From assembly GCA_034687125.1 (NCBI GenBank), contig JAQGBZ010000359.1, positions 1-63,572 on the forward strand: DNA of 63,572 bases. The letters run 5' to 3'. A model generated the notes under the pieces. It saw nothing but the letters and a program-made list of their open reading frames with translations, did no database searches and was not told the DNA's origin. How positions within the stretch are numbered: position 1 is the first letter of the stretch; each line of letters opens with the position of its first letter. Below are positions 1 through 14,600 of this stretch, piece by piece. The stretch comes from Neelides folsomi. Its lineage: Eukaryota; Arthropoda; Collembola; Neelipleona; Neelidae. The translations under genes were made by a program, and so were the position numbers.

Positions 1-3000
1 TTCAAGCATATTCTGTCCAAAACAATGATCAAAGCTTTAAATCTTCAAAATCATGTACTAGCAAATTAGAATGTTCAAACAACTTAAAAATCAATATATA
101 TTTTGAGTATAATAATATAAATTCTTTAAATATTTTCAATATCTCACATTGAATTTTGCAACTGCCAAGGATTCTGCAACAATCCCTTCCATGTGATTGA
201 TTAACCATGACGTTGCATCAGAACTTACAAAAGTCCACGTTGGTAAATCCGGGCCTAAATGAGAAAATCAATATAGTCAAATCAAGTTAAATGTTTCAAT
301 AAATACTTTTAATGAAGGAGAATCCAGAAGTGTTTGAACACATTGCTGTGATAATCTCGCGGTGGCTGGCAGTTGACTTGAGCTTAAATTCATGTAAATG
401 GTCTGATTCTTGACCTGATCCAGCATTTGAGTGGGCCAGGTCGAAAATTTCTGAATTGTTCGTCAGTTTAAGATCCAAAATTTCAGCCGGGGAAACTCGT
501 CCACTTCCACCGTCATTCTTCGAACTTCCCAAACTTCCAAGTCCTTTTGATCCCGACCTCAATTTTCATTATTAAGAGGGAATTATTATAACAATTATAT
601 GTTTCAAAGGAAAGTTTCAATTACAAATATTTCCCTTTGATCATATTTACCTCGGTCGTGGTCTTTCTCCAAGGCGGTTGCTTCCCACTCGTTCTCTAAA
701 CCCAGTGCTAACGACATTCTGCCCGCTCAGATTCCCTGTCTGAAAATACAGTTCCGTTTGAGAATAAATCATTATCATATAAACCATATATAGAAGTCAT
801 TGCCATTACCCTGGTTGAAACAGGTTTAGAAGCGGAATTGTTTCCACGGCGGATTCGGTTAATGCAAGTCTCAATAAATTTGAGAAACCCATCAATAAGA
901 TTCGTTTTCTCTTCGTTCGTCATTGCCTGGTAGAGATTGCAATTGTCTGACCCTTCGAGTATTTTTTTAGCTGGTCCTTGATATGTGGGAAGAAGATATA
1001 AACGGAACCTCCAGTACTTGAGTGTCTATAAAACAAACCACTAATAGTTATATTTGAATCAAAGACCAATCCAGGAACTCACTAACGATGGAAATAAAAT
1101 AAGAATGAGAATAAAAAGAAAGTGAGCCAATTTGTAAGGAGGTGAATTACCTCGTTGAGGGCGAAATCTCTATCACCACGAGTACAAATATAATGATCCA
1201 TGTAGTTCCAATTATAATTTTCCAACTTTTCAGTCGTAAATTGAGCCCATGAAACTTCGTAATTTCGATTATTCGGCACAAGAAATCGGTAACGGTAATG
1301 GATGTTAATGGATGGATACGGATGTCTGAATTATTTATACATTAATTATTAACTAACATCAGTTCCTGAGCTAATTTATTGATAGAATAATATTCGTACG
1401 ATCAAAGTCACTTAAATTTGTTCAATAATGTGGAATGAGTGAGAATAAGTTAACCTTGGACGGTATCTCGTCACTGTAATTTTCGACCCAGCTAGAGCAA
1501 TTCTGTGAAATATTCTTCCAATGCTGAGGAAATATTCCTCTTTGATTTCAATGAGTGCATGAGAGTTGTTTCGAACCAGTGATTGATTGATGGAAGATTT
1601 TATGGTTGAACTCTGTCGAATTAACTCTCCAGGGCGAATGATAAGTTGAAAGCCTTGGGCCAACCTTTGAGAAACCAACTCAAAGAAAACTTCCTTTGTT
1701 GTTAGAGGTGTTCGATAAATTGCCCTTTGTTGAGCATAGTCCTCATTCACCTCGTCGGGTAAGAGGTAATAATCAGAAACAACGTAGTCGACCTGCAAAC
1801 TTCGTTCATCTGGAAAATAATCCGTAGTGATTGGAAGACAAGCGGGGAAAGTGAGAGATTTCCAATCCACGCCTGAAAATCACAATTTTTAATTCGAGTT
1901 TGAAATTGTATGATTTAAACAAAATGATGTGCATACAAAAGGTTGATTTTTGTAATGGTTTTTTTTGCAATGTTGCTTTACCTGTAGTTAAAGCAGGCGT
2001 CCATTCTTGTTCTCCTGTTGCGCCCCACAATAAGGTTAATTTGTGACTTCTTAAATTTGTTTCCGAAGATTGTCTTGTAGCAATTATACGACCACTTCGA
2101 TTTTTACCTAACAAGTTAATAATATAATGAATAGTTAATCTTTCCAAAATGTACGGAGATGAAATTACTTTCTGAAGTTGTCGGAGAAGGAACTATTGGT
2201 TTGGGAATATCATAAACTTCGGGAACTATATCCAACTTTCTGAAATGAGATGAATGGAAATGATGTTGTTGTATGAGAACGCCAGAAGGACCCCGAGGAA
2301 AAATATGAGTCCAACGTCTTCTGTTTGATGTCAGTTTGATGACAGCATGAGAAGGATCGAAAGGATTTATTAAAGCTCTGGACGGCCGAATCTTCTCCTT
2401 TTGACTCTTGGAGTAAATGGTCTTTTTATCTTTTGGCGAACATCCTTGGCTATTTCCACCTAAAACAGGAGTTTGAGCGATGTGGGCGTAGAAATCATCA
2501 TAAAACCATTTGTCCCGACTATTCTTCACTCGCTTTGACTTGACTATTGAAAGAAACCATATATTAATTAATTAATAATTATTGCTCAGTGTTTCAAAAT
2601 GCATTAATTTTAACTTGTGAGATTTTAAGTGGTGAAACAAATTACCCTCAATATTGAGTGCTCCAAATGAAGAAGAATAAAGTTGGTTTGAATGTTGAAC
2701 CTTTGAATTTGGAATTGTAATGGATGGAGATGGAGTTGAGCTTAAAGCAGGGAAGTTGAATGGTTTCTCCATTGAGCTTTTCCAGGAAGAAGGTTGAATT
2801 GAAATGTCTCCGCTGCTTGCTCCGTTTTCACAATGAAGGATTTCTGGCTCAGAATTTTGCCGTCTGATCCCTCGACTCAGATCACTATCAGAACTATTGA
2901 TGATTTTCTTCTTTTGACAATTTCGACGAGGAAGACTTGAAATTTGATTACTCGGAACAGAAAATAAATCATTGTCATAATCGTCGAAATCATAAACAGA

Positions 3001-5589
3001 ATTTGGCCAAGCGTTCTCATCCCCATGAAACTTTAGCTTGGGAATCCGATCCTTTGAGTCGAGAATTGAATCCGATTTTATATAATTGTTCTGATCAAGA
3101 GTATTTGCAGGTAACTTAATTCTTGGTGTGTAAGTTGAGTATCCGACTTTCTTATTCGTTGAATAAAAACTAAAATATGAAACATTTTAAAAATTCATTT
3201 TCTCTTATTATACCTATTATAATTTTATAATACTTATCTAACAATTATTATATTAATACAATAATTAGTTAAGTCACATAGTTAAAAACCTTAAATTTAT
3301 CCAATGCGGCATGCTGTAATCTTCAACATTACTTTGTGATGCAGTCTTGATATGAAACTAAAGGGATATGTGAATAAACACATAAGTAATTAAAATATAA
3401 AATATTTGTTCTCAATTTTACTAATAGTAATGTCCAATATCAAAAATACAAATATTAAAATATTTACTTTGAGTAAAGGGACTGCGTGAAGTGGTTGTTC
3501 TCCCACACATACCAAATCACTTCCAACTCCATTGTCAATAATTCGTTGCATTGTTACATTCGTCAATTCCCTGTCAACTTCAAAAACTCCGACTCCTGGG
3601 GTAATGACAACTGATAGCTGTCCAGTTCGATCAAAGCTTCTATCCATGTAATGCTTCTCGAACACATTCAATGACATATTGAGGACTTCGAGAAAGTTTC
3701 CCTGAGCTGCAGACGAAATATGGGATTTGGGAATCTTCTGATTGTATTCTTCCTTTTTATGAAAGTTTAACAATTCAGTCTTATAGTTTACAAATAGATG
3801 CCTTAAGTGGATTAAAGTGTTGGCCCAATCTTCAAACTTCTCATTTTGTACTGCTACTCTATATTCAAAGATATTATGCAAAACTTGAAATTTCTCAAAT
3901 AATAAATGAATATTAGATATCACATTTAATACTTTGTAAATCATGAAATGTTACTAAATGTTGAATTAAATATCCAATGAGTGTAAAAACCTGTAATAAT
4001 CTTCATAAAAATATCCTTTGTAATCGGTTTGAAGACATTCTCTCATTCGCACAGGAAATTGTTCAAGATTATTGGCCGAATAAAATATTCGAGAGAATAA
4101 TACAATGGTCACTTCGTGATTGCTCCCACATTTCTATTATTTAATACAATTCCGTTAATGATACTAAATATTTATTATATTACTAATATTATGGTAAAAT
4201 ATAAATTTAAACCTTCCATTTGGCAAAGAGCTCCGAGAGAAATCCATTTACTGCCTTTTCAAAATACAAATCGCCATATATATCGAATTCCCACATTTCG
4301 GAGCTCATTTGGATAAAAAGATACACCATACTTGTAGAAGAGCGAAAAACGACCTGGAAAATTAAAAAATACCAAACTTGTTTAATAATTTCAACTTATA
4401 GCGTATTCATATGTCAATAATAAATATGAATTATAATGTTAAACATAAAATTATAAGTTCATATTCATGAATTTCGTCTTCTTTTACTTTTGTAGATGAA
4501 GTTACGACTCCAGAAGTCACTTTGTCTCCGTGAGACCACATCTCGTATACTTGACATCGGATAGTTGCTGAACAAAACTCAATTTTTTTATTTAGATACA
4601 CGCAAGTATCAATCTGAAATTATTAATAAACATATTAGTTTTGATTAACATAGGTAGACTATGTATAGGATAGGAACATTTTAATAAAATAATGAAAAGC
4701 TTACAAGGCTGTTTTTTAATCGCCACATTTCACTTCTCCCCTATATAATGTAAAAAATATAACTACAGTTACTATTAATTTTCAATATGTGTCACTTGTT
4801 GTCAATTATTGACATTATTTAATATTAAATGTACTGATACTTTATTATAAGACAATACTTACAACAAAATAATAAAGAATCGAATAATAATCAAGCTTAA
4901 TCATACCAAATATTGATCTTTAAATGTAACTTCGACAGATTCAAGCTCAACATTTTTAGGATTGATTTTGTTAATTATCACATCGGAAAACGGTTTTAGC
5001 TGAAATGTTGAGGCTATTGATTGCTCGATGCTTATACAATCTATAAAAATAATGTTACATAATAAATTCCCCCAATTTAATTCAAAATTTTGTGAATTAA
5101 TTCATACAAATACATAAAACGTAAATTTTAAGGTTGATTACCTTTTTGTGGAAAGTCTTCAGTCCTTAAACTTCCTTTAGAAATTTTCAAAACAACTCTT
5201 GCAGAATCTTCGTCCGTGTTGAAGATTTCGACAACGTCATTAATTTCCAGAAAAGGAAAGTCCTTTGGACATAAAGCAATATCTTCAGCTATAAAAATAA
5301 CAATGTGTGATTAATGTTGAATAATAAGAATATGTAGAAGATTATAATTTGATTGCTAAAAGAAATATAACTGAGCAAATCGTATTTATAAGTAGAATTA
5401 ATAAAACCACCATGGTGGGTTCCTTTGTTTTAAAAATATCAAAAAATATCGTCAAGCATCTTACACTTTTAATCATGATGAAATGATCACTTTACATTAT
5501 AAAATTAAGGACACAGGAAAATACTTACCAGCAAATTGTTTTTGTTGGGACTTTTGATGATGAATAAGCTTGCACACCTTGCTCGTCAT
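1..5589 (-). CDS. Iml1: Iml1/DEPDC5, GATOR1 complex subunit (5' about 1,180 codons; 3' end outside window)
   Basis: Scaffold of GATOR1 (with Nprl2 and Nprl3), the Rag-GTPase GAP that shuts down TORC1 at the lysosome when amino acids are scarce. Nineteen exons by hand-splicing, all GT-AG: 5529-5589, 5142-5288, 4907-5040, 4705-4740, 4488-4613, 4213-4353, 3991-4133, 3468-3858, 3290-3357, 2646-3169, 2169-2543, 1982-2107, 1455-1872, 1151-1325, 810-1025, 651-739, 307-557, 148-254 and 1-12 (cut by the edge). Family landmarks seen: VTFKDQY in the N-terminal domain; [20 protein letters not shown] followed by [13 protein letters not shown] in the SABA domain; [38 protein letters not shown] in SHEN; and the first part of the DEP domain ([10 protein letters not shown]). 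The start ATG opens an [13 protein letters not shown] sequence matching the family N-terminus. Exon 2646-3169 encodes a Ser-rich, probably disordered linker. The last junction (NMLE at 1-12) is supported by only four residues. Confidence 0.95.
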
Positions 5590-6090
5590 GTCTAATTTAT
5601 TTTAATAAACTACTAGTTATTATTCTTTTACTTATCGTTATTGTAAGAAAATTGCACACAAATTGGATTTGTTTTCCTATTCTATTTCATGCTTGGATCT
5701 TCTTTCCTCGTGTTTTCCTTCCTTTAACCTTCGAGGCAATTTTCCCTTCTCTCACACTAGTTTCAGCCCTTCAGCTGCAACAGCATCAGAAACGGCAAAC
5801 GACAATGAAAAAGTTAATTAATTAATAAATATGACTCTTTAATGAAACTATCTATTTATAATATTGATGAATTTATGATTCGTGATGCCTACTATATTAC
5901 GGTATATGTCACTGATACAATTCATGTCAATAAATCTATTCGTTGCTTGAGGGCTAGGCCTTTAGGTTTACAATACGTTGGATGTGAACTATTGATAAAA
6001 TTATGAAATATGATAAATTATGAAATGTGAAACAACTGTGGAATTTTTGTATCAATTCATAAAAATGAACCAATCTTGTTTAATAAGGCT
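5590..6090. other. Intergenic spacer between Iml1 5' end and RpS13 3' end
   Basis: About 500 nt of AT-rich DNA that must hold the Iml1 promoter and 5'UTR and the short RpS13 3'UTR. A minus-strand ATTAAA (6079-6084) lies just past the RpS13 stop and could serve as its poly(A) signal. No other feature recognised. Confidence 0.5.
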
Positions 6091-6766
6091 TTAAGCAACA
6101 AGGGCTGAAGCTGTGGTCGACTCGTATTTCCAATTCGGTGGAAGAGATCGCCTGGTCTTGTAATATCGGGCCAACCGATGAATTCGACTCTCAGCCAGGA
6201 TCAGACGGAATTTGGAATCTTTGTCTTTCCTACAAATGTAAAAAAAACTATTAGAATAATGTCAATTTCACTTTATATTTAATTCCAATTTAAATAAAAT
6301 TTTGGTTGAGTGCTTAATGTATGATTTACCTGTTTCTTTCAAGATGCTTCCTGATTGACACGGCTTTCTTAATAAGAAAATAAAGATCCTCGGGAATGTC
6401 AGGAGCGAGTCCCTTAGCCTTAAGGATTCTTAGAACCTTGCTTCCGGTCACAAATTTAACTTGGGGAACTCCATGAGAATCCCTCAGAATTCCACCTGAA
6501 AACATTAAATTGGAAAATAAATTAACATAAATCATCGTAAGTTATTTAAACTAGTCTTCAAGCGGTTCATATACTTATGTGTAGTTAAGAGTTTATTAAT
6601 TGGAATCCAACTTACCAATTTTTGACGGCATAAGGCCTTTCTTGGCCAACGTGCAAATTTTATCGTTCACATCGAGGGAACTCTGATTCACCCACAAGGG
6701 GAGAGCTCGACGGTAGGGAAGTGCGGATTGGGAAATACCCTTCCCTTGTGCGTGCATTCGACCCAT
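6091..6766 (-). CDS. RpS13: 40S ribosomal protein S13 (uS15), complete, 3 coding exons
   Basis: Small-subunit ribosomal protein uS15, which binds 18S rRNA. Exons 6616-6766, 6330-6495 and 6091-6229 join in phase to 151 residues, exactly the usual eukaryotic length. The protein starts [20 protein letters not shown], contains [16 protein letters not shown] and [12 protein letters not shown], and ends [11 protein letters not shown], all near-invariant in the family. Introns are about 100-120 nt. Vertebrate RPS13 introns host U14 snoRNA; here I saw only a GATGA-like string in the first intron and no paired D box, so I do not call one. A possible 5'UTR splice acceptor (TTTCTAG, about 30 nt upstream of the ATG) suggests a non-coding first exon. 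Confidence 0.98.
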
Positions 6767-8634
6767 CTTGACCTTTTGATTATCAACTCCGACCTAGAAA
6801 TTGACAACCCGACAATGCGAGGAGGAACGTGCTAATAGAAGAAATGAGGCGAAATCCAACCCGGCAGAATGGTTTTTTTTCTTTTACATTTCACCTTAGA
6901 TGGCGCTCATAATCTTTACCAATTTCTCTATCTCTTTTTAATGTAAATGAAACCCATTAGTGGCCTCAACATTAATATATACAAATACATGCAAATCTTG
7001 TTAATGAAATATATAAATTGGTTACCTTAATTATACGTAGAGGTAATATGACTACAAACCTCGTTAACTCATCAATGCCCTCAGCTTATGTATACATGAA
7101 CGATTGAATGTGAACGAGCTTTTTCTGTTAAAGTGGCATTTTAAACAAAGTTTTTGTTCTCCAATTCCAGTTTAACAAACAAAATAAATAAGTTTTTTAA
7201 CTGTTTATCTTGGGTCTTGAACAATTTTTAAAGAGTTTAAATAAGTGTATGTCAATTCAAGACGTCAAGACGATCAAAAGATACAAAACGCAAGATGATT
7301 TTTGTAATTATATATATGTGTATAAGTATGTTAAACGAACAATTCAAAGAGGCATCTTTTAATATTAATTTGTCGTATATGAATGCAAACTTCTTATTGT
7401 TAGATTCCTTTCTTACCTCTACTTTGGTATACATGTATAAAATTATTACACACTACATTAATATTGATTTCCATACCCGTTCGGGGCTTATTTATTTCGT
7501 ATATTTCATTTATCCAGCTTCGAGGTCCCCTAAAATTAAAATCAGTTTACTTTCTCTATAGATTAACACACGTAAAACTACGTACCTACAGGTATACATA
7601 CAATACTTTACATGCTAACAAATTACTAGATATGTACAGTTGAGAAATCGACATTCACAATCAGTAAATTTTACTCCTTGATTTTTGTTTCTTCAACAAT
7701 TAGTTAATTAGTGATAATTATGTAATTAATAGTAGATGTATCCTACTATTTATTATTACTATTTATTAGAAATATTACTAAATATTAGATATATGACAAT
7801 ATTATTAAATGTTATTGATATTACCTATTTCTTGAACTAGCGAATTTTGTGATTATTAATATCATTCTGATTATTCGCATTTTCCGTATTTTGACCAAAT
7901 AACTGAAGTGTCACTTAAATGGAAAATGTATCTGTACATGTATGTATAGTATGCGAAATTCTCGTTTATGATTATGATGGATACATTCTACATGCACATA
8001 GGTATATTATATACCTACATAACAATGATAATATATTTTATAATGTTTATATAAGTGGCCGACTCTATGCTTAATATCCCATTATTGATGTCTCAGCCGT
8101 TCAATTGTTTTCGAATTCCATGTCTATGTAGTGATAAAATGGCCAAACCGGATGAATGACCCACAACATTGTAAATGAAATGTCAATCAATTAACAGGAT
8201 GCTTATTCATTACTTATGTCCACTGTCTTTGATGAGTAGTAGTAGTCGTGTCCAGACGTTAAGATAAGGTCTTTTCTTTATCTCCCCACCTCTCAAGTCC
8301 AGAAAATGAATGACGCAAATAAATATGAATTCCCAGTACACAGTCGAGCTTTGTTGTTTACGCAACAAAGATGTGATTCCTTGAGATGTCGGGGCGGGCC
8401 GGGTGGGAATGTGGGAATGTTGGATTCGTCGGGCTCGGGTTGGGTTGAGGTAGCAGAGGGCGATGAAAGAAGCGTGTGGTGGGGTTTAAGGTGGTCGCAT
8501 TGGGTTCCACTCTCCTCGTCGGAGCCTCATTAGTTAGTTGCTCTTCCACCTTCGAGGGCCGCAGACGAGTGTCGTGGATCAGTGTTTGTGGTATCTGTGT
8601 GTCCCGAATGGCTCGGGCCGGAGGATGAAGTGCC
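6767..8634. promoter_or_regulatory. Divergent intergenic region between RpS13 and inebriated
   Basis: RpS13 runs left and ine runs right, so this 1.9-kb stretch should contain both promoters and 5'UTRs. The centre is very AT-rich with scattered TACATA/CATACAT strings. Base composition turns GC-rich from about 8390 and stays so through the first ine coding exon, resembling a short CpG-type 5' region. ATTAGTTAGTTGC near 8529-8541 is only a loose match to an arthropod initiator. Transcription starts are not determined. Confidence 0.45.
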
Positions 8635-11600
8635 ATGAGCGAAGACCCGCCAGAGGCATGCAAGGGACGGGAAGAATTGTCCAAAGAGGAATTCCCCTTC
8701 ATTCCCATCGTCATCTCCAGTGCGGAGCGGGGCGAAGAGGAGAGCTTGTTGACCGGTGACACTTCGGCTCTCCCGGGCCTCGACCTCAAGACCCTTGGCC
8801 TTCTCGAAGGGGACGAGGAAGGGAAGCGATACAGGATCCCGGGATGGAACGCCTTCGCCCTTTCCGACCCCAATTCCCAGTTGACGGTGAAGAGCATCAC
8901 GTCGGTGGGGCTCGGGTCGACGGACGGAAGGAATCTTTATGTCCGTCGGGTCCCGAGCTCCGCTTCGATCCTCATCAGCAACAACTTCGCAATCCGCAGG
9001 TAAAGGAACCGCGGCAATTACCTTCTTCTTATTAATTGAGCCAAGCCCTCTCGCAGACCCACATTGGTTGTTTGGTCGGGATATTTAAGAGCTTAATGGA
9101 CCTCCGGCTACAAATTATCCTCCAATTATGTACCTATTCTTTGGCTCCCTCCAAGGCAAACCTTTCCTGCTCTGGAGATAAAAGACCCAACAGCAGCCAC
9201 TTATTCAATTCATTTACTTAGCCCAATTGAATAATGAATGGGAGGAAATATTTCCGTGACGGAAATTCGGAGGGCTGATTAAAATAATAATATTATATAT
9301 GTGTGCTGCTGCGAGTTCTAATAGGCGTACAATTTAGTTGAACCTCAGAATAATTGGCTATATGATACTTACTTACATACAGGTAGGCCCTATAGCCCTT
9401 TCGTCTCGCCTCCTTCGTAATTCGACATTCGTTTCTGATTACGTACATGATTTCCTATCAGCATTCATTAATCACAATAAATAATAAGAAAACTCACATT
9501 TTACTCAACATTCGATCGACCAAAGAATGTGCGAAGGAATTCTGTTGACCATAAATGAAAAATTTAAATAAGCAAAAACTATGTAGTTAGTCCATGATTC
9601 GTATTGTTTAGATAGTTACTACAATATACATTGTATAATCCTAACTTCATTATTTACGTATTTTATAAATTAATAGAATATTTAGGATTAGCACAAAAAA
9701 TCTATCACTAATCACAATGACCAAAATGCTATTATAATGTGTATACTACCTTTATATAAATTATATAGTAATAACATGTACTTTTTTGTTAAAAAGAATT
9801 CAATCCTTGGACAATTTTTCAGCATGCAAATATGTATCCTACATACATACTTGCATGTACTTAGGTATGTGTAGTATTAGGAATTCTTTTTCATTTTCCA
9901 TAATATCTTTTATAATCAAATTAAGTCGTCATGTACGAGGAGTGGCAGGATTTGAACAACGTTAAAATTATTTTACGTCACAAGTTTCACAAGATTTAAA
10001 CTATTTTTAATATACCCATGTCCATGTATTTCATCCACATCCTTGATTGAGTGAGCGATATGAAATCCAACTTTGGTGTTTTGAGCTACATGTGAATGAT
10101 CCATTGAGAGTGAATTTATTCCATAAGTATGATTGTGAATTTGTAATCACTCGAACCTTCTTTCTCGATTTGTCTTGGTGTGAGAAATGTGAGTTAAGAA
10201 GCAGGATTGATAAACGAAGCTCTCGCATAGTTAGAGATATAAAATATTTATGAACTCTGCTTCTGCATGCCTTGGTCTCATTTGATAAACTGATTCCAGA
10301 GAGGCGGAGGAGGATGAGGACGACTCGGGGAGTTCGAGCGTCTCTTCTTCAGAAAGCAGATATCGGTTCCGGAGGAAACATTGGAGGAACAAAGCAGAAT
10401 TCATCTTGGCATGTATTGGTTTCACTGTCGGACTCGGCAACTTTTGGAGATTTCCTTATCTCTGCTACAAAAGCGGTGGAGGTAAGTCGTGAAAACCAAT
10501 GACCAATTTATAAATCAATTCAATGACCAATGAACCATGTGTATGAATTAAAATGAGTTCCTTTTTTATATAAAATAAATACCGCTTTATTTACAATTAG
10601 TTACGCTATACACAGCTTTGACATTATCACTATGAACTTCAATCTTTATAAATTATTTTTTCCATTAGGTATAAAGTCACTTAATTATGAATGAGTTGTA
10701 TTCATTCATTGTATTAATAATATATTTATTAATCAATTAATGAAAATGGCAAATACTTTTAGAAATAAGTGAAAAAACCTATACGTTAATTGCATTCCGA
10801 TTTTCCTACTCTCGCTCAATTGCCCAGTTTCCCTCCTTCCCCTCCAAATTACAAATTATAAATGAGTATTGATGTTTGAGAAATTTCCATTGTTAAATTA
10901 AAGGAATATTTTTGATCCCGTACTTCATAATGCTGGTGGTGTGCGCATTCCCCTTGCTGTACATGGAATTGGCCATAGGACAATTCACAAGGCGCGGGCC
11001 GGTCCGGGCTCTCGGGAAGATTTGTCCATTATTCAAAGGTTCGTCCACGCACTCCGAAGAGTCAAGATGTGATTAATCAATGAAATGTGTATTATTAGGT
11101 ACAGGGATCGCCTCCTTAGTCATTTCCTTCATAATGAGCACTTACTCAATTGTGATCATCGCATGGACACTGTTTTATCTCGTGGCTTCCTTCAACTCCG
11201 AGCTCCCATGGCAGAGCTTCCTCAAAAACATCACCGACCTCACGAACCGGACGAGTGCGACTCAAGAGTTTTACGAGTAGGTGAATTTGACATTCCCCTT
11301 AATAATATCTTTCCTACTCCCCCATATAAAGAACCATATTTATATTGGGAACGATTGATCGCCACTTTCTCCGCCCTCCGTACACACACGAGGAGGCACA
11401 CACAGAGAGACACGCTCACAACGACCGCTTTTGCTCACATATGACTCCGCTTTACCATCAATGTTATCAATCAATTGAATAGGAAGATATCTATTTGAAC
11501 CACAATCGAATTTATTTTGTTAAGCTCTATCTGAAACAACTCTACGACCATTTGATCAACATTTTCAACATACCTATAGATAGCTTATAATAACCATTTC

Positions 11601-14600
11601 TTCTCTACTTACCTCAAATAGCCAATAGACCAATAATCACTGTCAGTTCTATCTCTATCTCTTGGTACATGATAATATGATATGATAACTATATTATTAA
11701 CTAGGACCTATACCTACCTTATATTATGTAAGAATTGGAATATGTGCAGCTACACATTTATATTCCAAGCCCCAATTTATCTTTGCACACATTCTTACTT
11801 TGTCTTTAAATACAAATAGACGAATTTAAATAAATACTTTATGCAAGTTACCTTGTGTTAAAAAGCATACAACTTCGACAAACAGTCACTGCATCTGGAT
11901 CTTGTATGCATGCATATATGGATGATATGTGTAAGATATTTATATTAGTACATACAGTCTAATTATTTTTCTTCTAGTATACATAATTCATATTATAGTA
12001 GTGTTCTCGATACTAATTTGGTTAAATAAAAAAGTAGTATAATTGTTTATAAAAATACAATCCCAACCCTATTACCCTTAAAATTATGATAATGATAAAC
12101 ATATATAATTAGGGAGAGAAAGGAATTTAATTTCAATTTATTGTAACGTACCATGGTATACCTTTTATATTAGTAGATGCCATGCATAAATTTATTATAT
12201 ATTTTTTTATATAAGTACTCTACGAGTTAGGTATATTATATGTAGCTACTTGTTTTTAACGCAAGACCAAGTTTATCCTAATTCTTGTAGATAGGTAAGA
12301 TATGTAAGGGATAAAACGTGTATGTACCTTATCTTTAATTCAATTTCAATTTACTATAAATCAATAAGTAACTGACATAAGGGGTGTGTAAGATAAGAAC
12401 GAAAGAAATGAAAATTGGCTCCTCTTCGCGTTTTTTTCCATTTTACAATGGAAGATAAAAGTGAGAATTTGAAAAGATCTCGTATTAAAAAGATAGAAAT
12501 GGCAGGCCGGTCTTGGCAGTTGATTGTAACTAACTACAAGTATTTATAGATGTCCTTGATCTGCCTTTTTATAATAATTATAAAAGGGCGTTAAAAGAAA
12601 TTAGCATAATGGAGTTTCGTGTTCACATTTAATGAGTTCTCCGAGTCTCCAAAGATGAAAGAATTCATCTCTCATGAAGCCATGTGTTTATGTAGTATCA
12701 AAATTACACACCTTTTTAAATGCCAACCGCATACTTCCCAACAGATTAATTTTCTCACTTCACTTGCCTTATTTGATAGCTTCGCATTGCATAAGCTCCT
12801 CCAAAGCCTTCTGTTGATGAGCGTCGTTGAAGTGAATCTGATATGGTTGTTTATTCTTTTCCTACTCCATGGCAAGATGACTTTCATCTGAACCTAATTG
12901 GATGAGAAATGAGAATTGAAGGATAAGTGGAAATAAGTGGGACGTAAAGTGATTTAAGCCCACTAGTCACAAGACTCACAAAAGATTTATTTCATTAAAG
13001 AATTACAAACCCATTGTGGATCACTTAAAAATTTCATTTGTCAGATTAAAATAACCCTATAGATTCTGTACTAACATTTAATACGCTATCAATTCACAGT
13101 TTTCCCATTTAATTAAGAATGGCATGGATCCATTAAGTTTTCTATTTAATCCAATTCAAAATGCCCCCAAACAAAAGACAATTTAAAATGTAGAAAGTAG
13201 TTAGTGTAATGAAATAATGATTCCTGCTTTGACTTTTGTCAGTTTTCTCTTGACAGTGATGGGATAAACTTTATTGGACTCTATAATTTAACAAATATAC
13301 CATATATCCATACTTAAAATGCTTTCAGGTTTCAATAGACAATTTAATTATACGACTCTTCTCGTATGGTTTTTGCCACATGGCATAAGTGGAAGAGATC
13401 TTGATGAAAGATATGAAAATTAATTGATCCTTGTCAGGATTTCGAATTTTATTTTGATGACACGATGCTTAGAGTTGAAATATTGGTTTTTTGTTTTAAT
13501 TTTTGATTTTAAATTTCTAGTCGAAAGGTTCTTCAACGCACGGAAGGAATTGAATACCCGGGAGTACTCCGAGGCGAACTTGTCATTTGTTTATTCTCAG
13601 CATGGATCTTGGTGTATTTCTCAATATGGAAAAGCGTGAGATCGTCAGGAAGGGTCGTTTGGTTCACAACGACATTTCCGTATATTCTCCTGGTTGCTTT
13701 CATTGGATTTGCCCTAACGCTTCCAGGAGCGAATTTAGGGTAATTTTATTCTCAATTGAATATATTTATGTATACTACTTTATTTTTTTATTATATAGAG
13801 ATCATTTCATTTTCATGTATATTTTGTTTCAGTTTGAGATACTTCTTTAGACCTCAATGGGAGCTTCTATTGGATGCAAAAGTATGTCTGTTCAAATTCT
13901 CTCTAGTCCGTTCTGATAATCATATTTTCATATTGAGAGTAAAAAAGGATGAATAATCGATTTTCCATGTCCAGGTTTGGGTCAATGCTGCGTCTCAAAA
14001 TTTTAACTCAATTGGAATTTCGATTGGATCGATTATAACATTTTCAAGTTACAACAGATTTTCCAATGACATCCTCACAGACACATTTGCCATTGGGATG
14101 ACAAATGCGATAACGAGCGTCTTAGTTGGCATCACAGTTTTTGCAATGTTGGGAAATATTGCTATGGAACAAAATACGACTGTTGATGATGTCGTAGCTG
14201 ATGGTATTTTATTTCCTCAAATCTTTTATATAGAGTACATAATCTTAATATTTAGGATCAATACAATATGCTAATATGCCACATTAACCAAATATGTACT
14301 TATGTACCCAATATCTAAAATCCTTACTATAATGATATAAACTATATTATGTTATTTATTTATGTAATATAATATACACCTATGTAAATATAAACATTAA
14401 TATGAAATTCTCCTTAGCTCATTTGTTAGTCCTTTAATGATTCAAACACAGATATGTATACCTATGTAAGTGTTGGTATATATTACAAAATTTGCAATTT
14501 ATAAATATAAATTACATTTAATGTCTAATAGTTATCTAATACCCTAGTACGTCAGTAATCAGTTCTTTGGATATAAATCTCTATCAATTTCAAAACATTA

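Noticed and set aside
6230..6615. Possible U14-type box C/D snoRNA in RpS13 introns
   Set aside because: Vertebrate RPS13 introns carry U14, but here only a GATGA-like box is visible, without a D box or terminal stem.
8358..8900. 180-codon minus-strand open frame
   Set aside because: Antisense shadow of the GC-rich ine first exon and its 5' flank; Pro/Arg/Ser-rich with no domain or splice context.
12619..12891. 90-codon open frame in ine intron 4
   Set aside because: No similarity to any family; AT-rich composition and absence of splice-compatible phase suggest chance.
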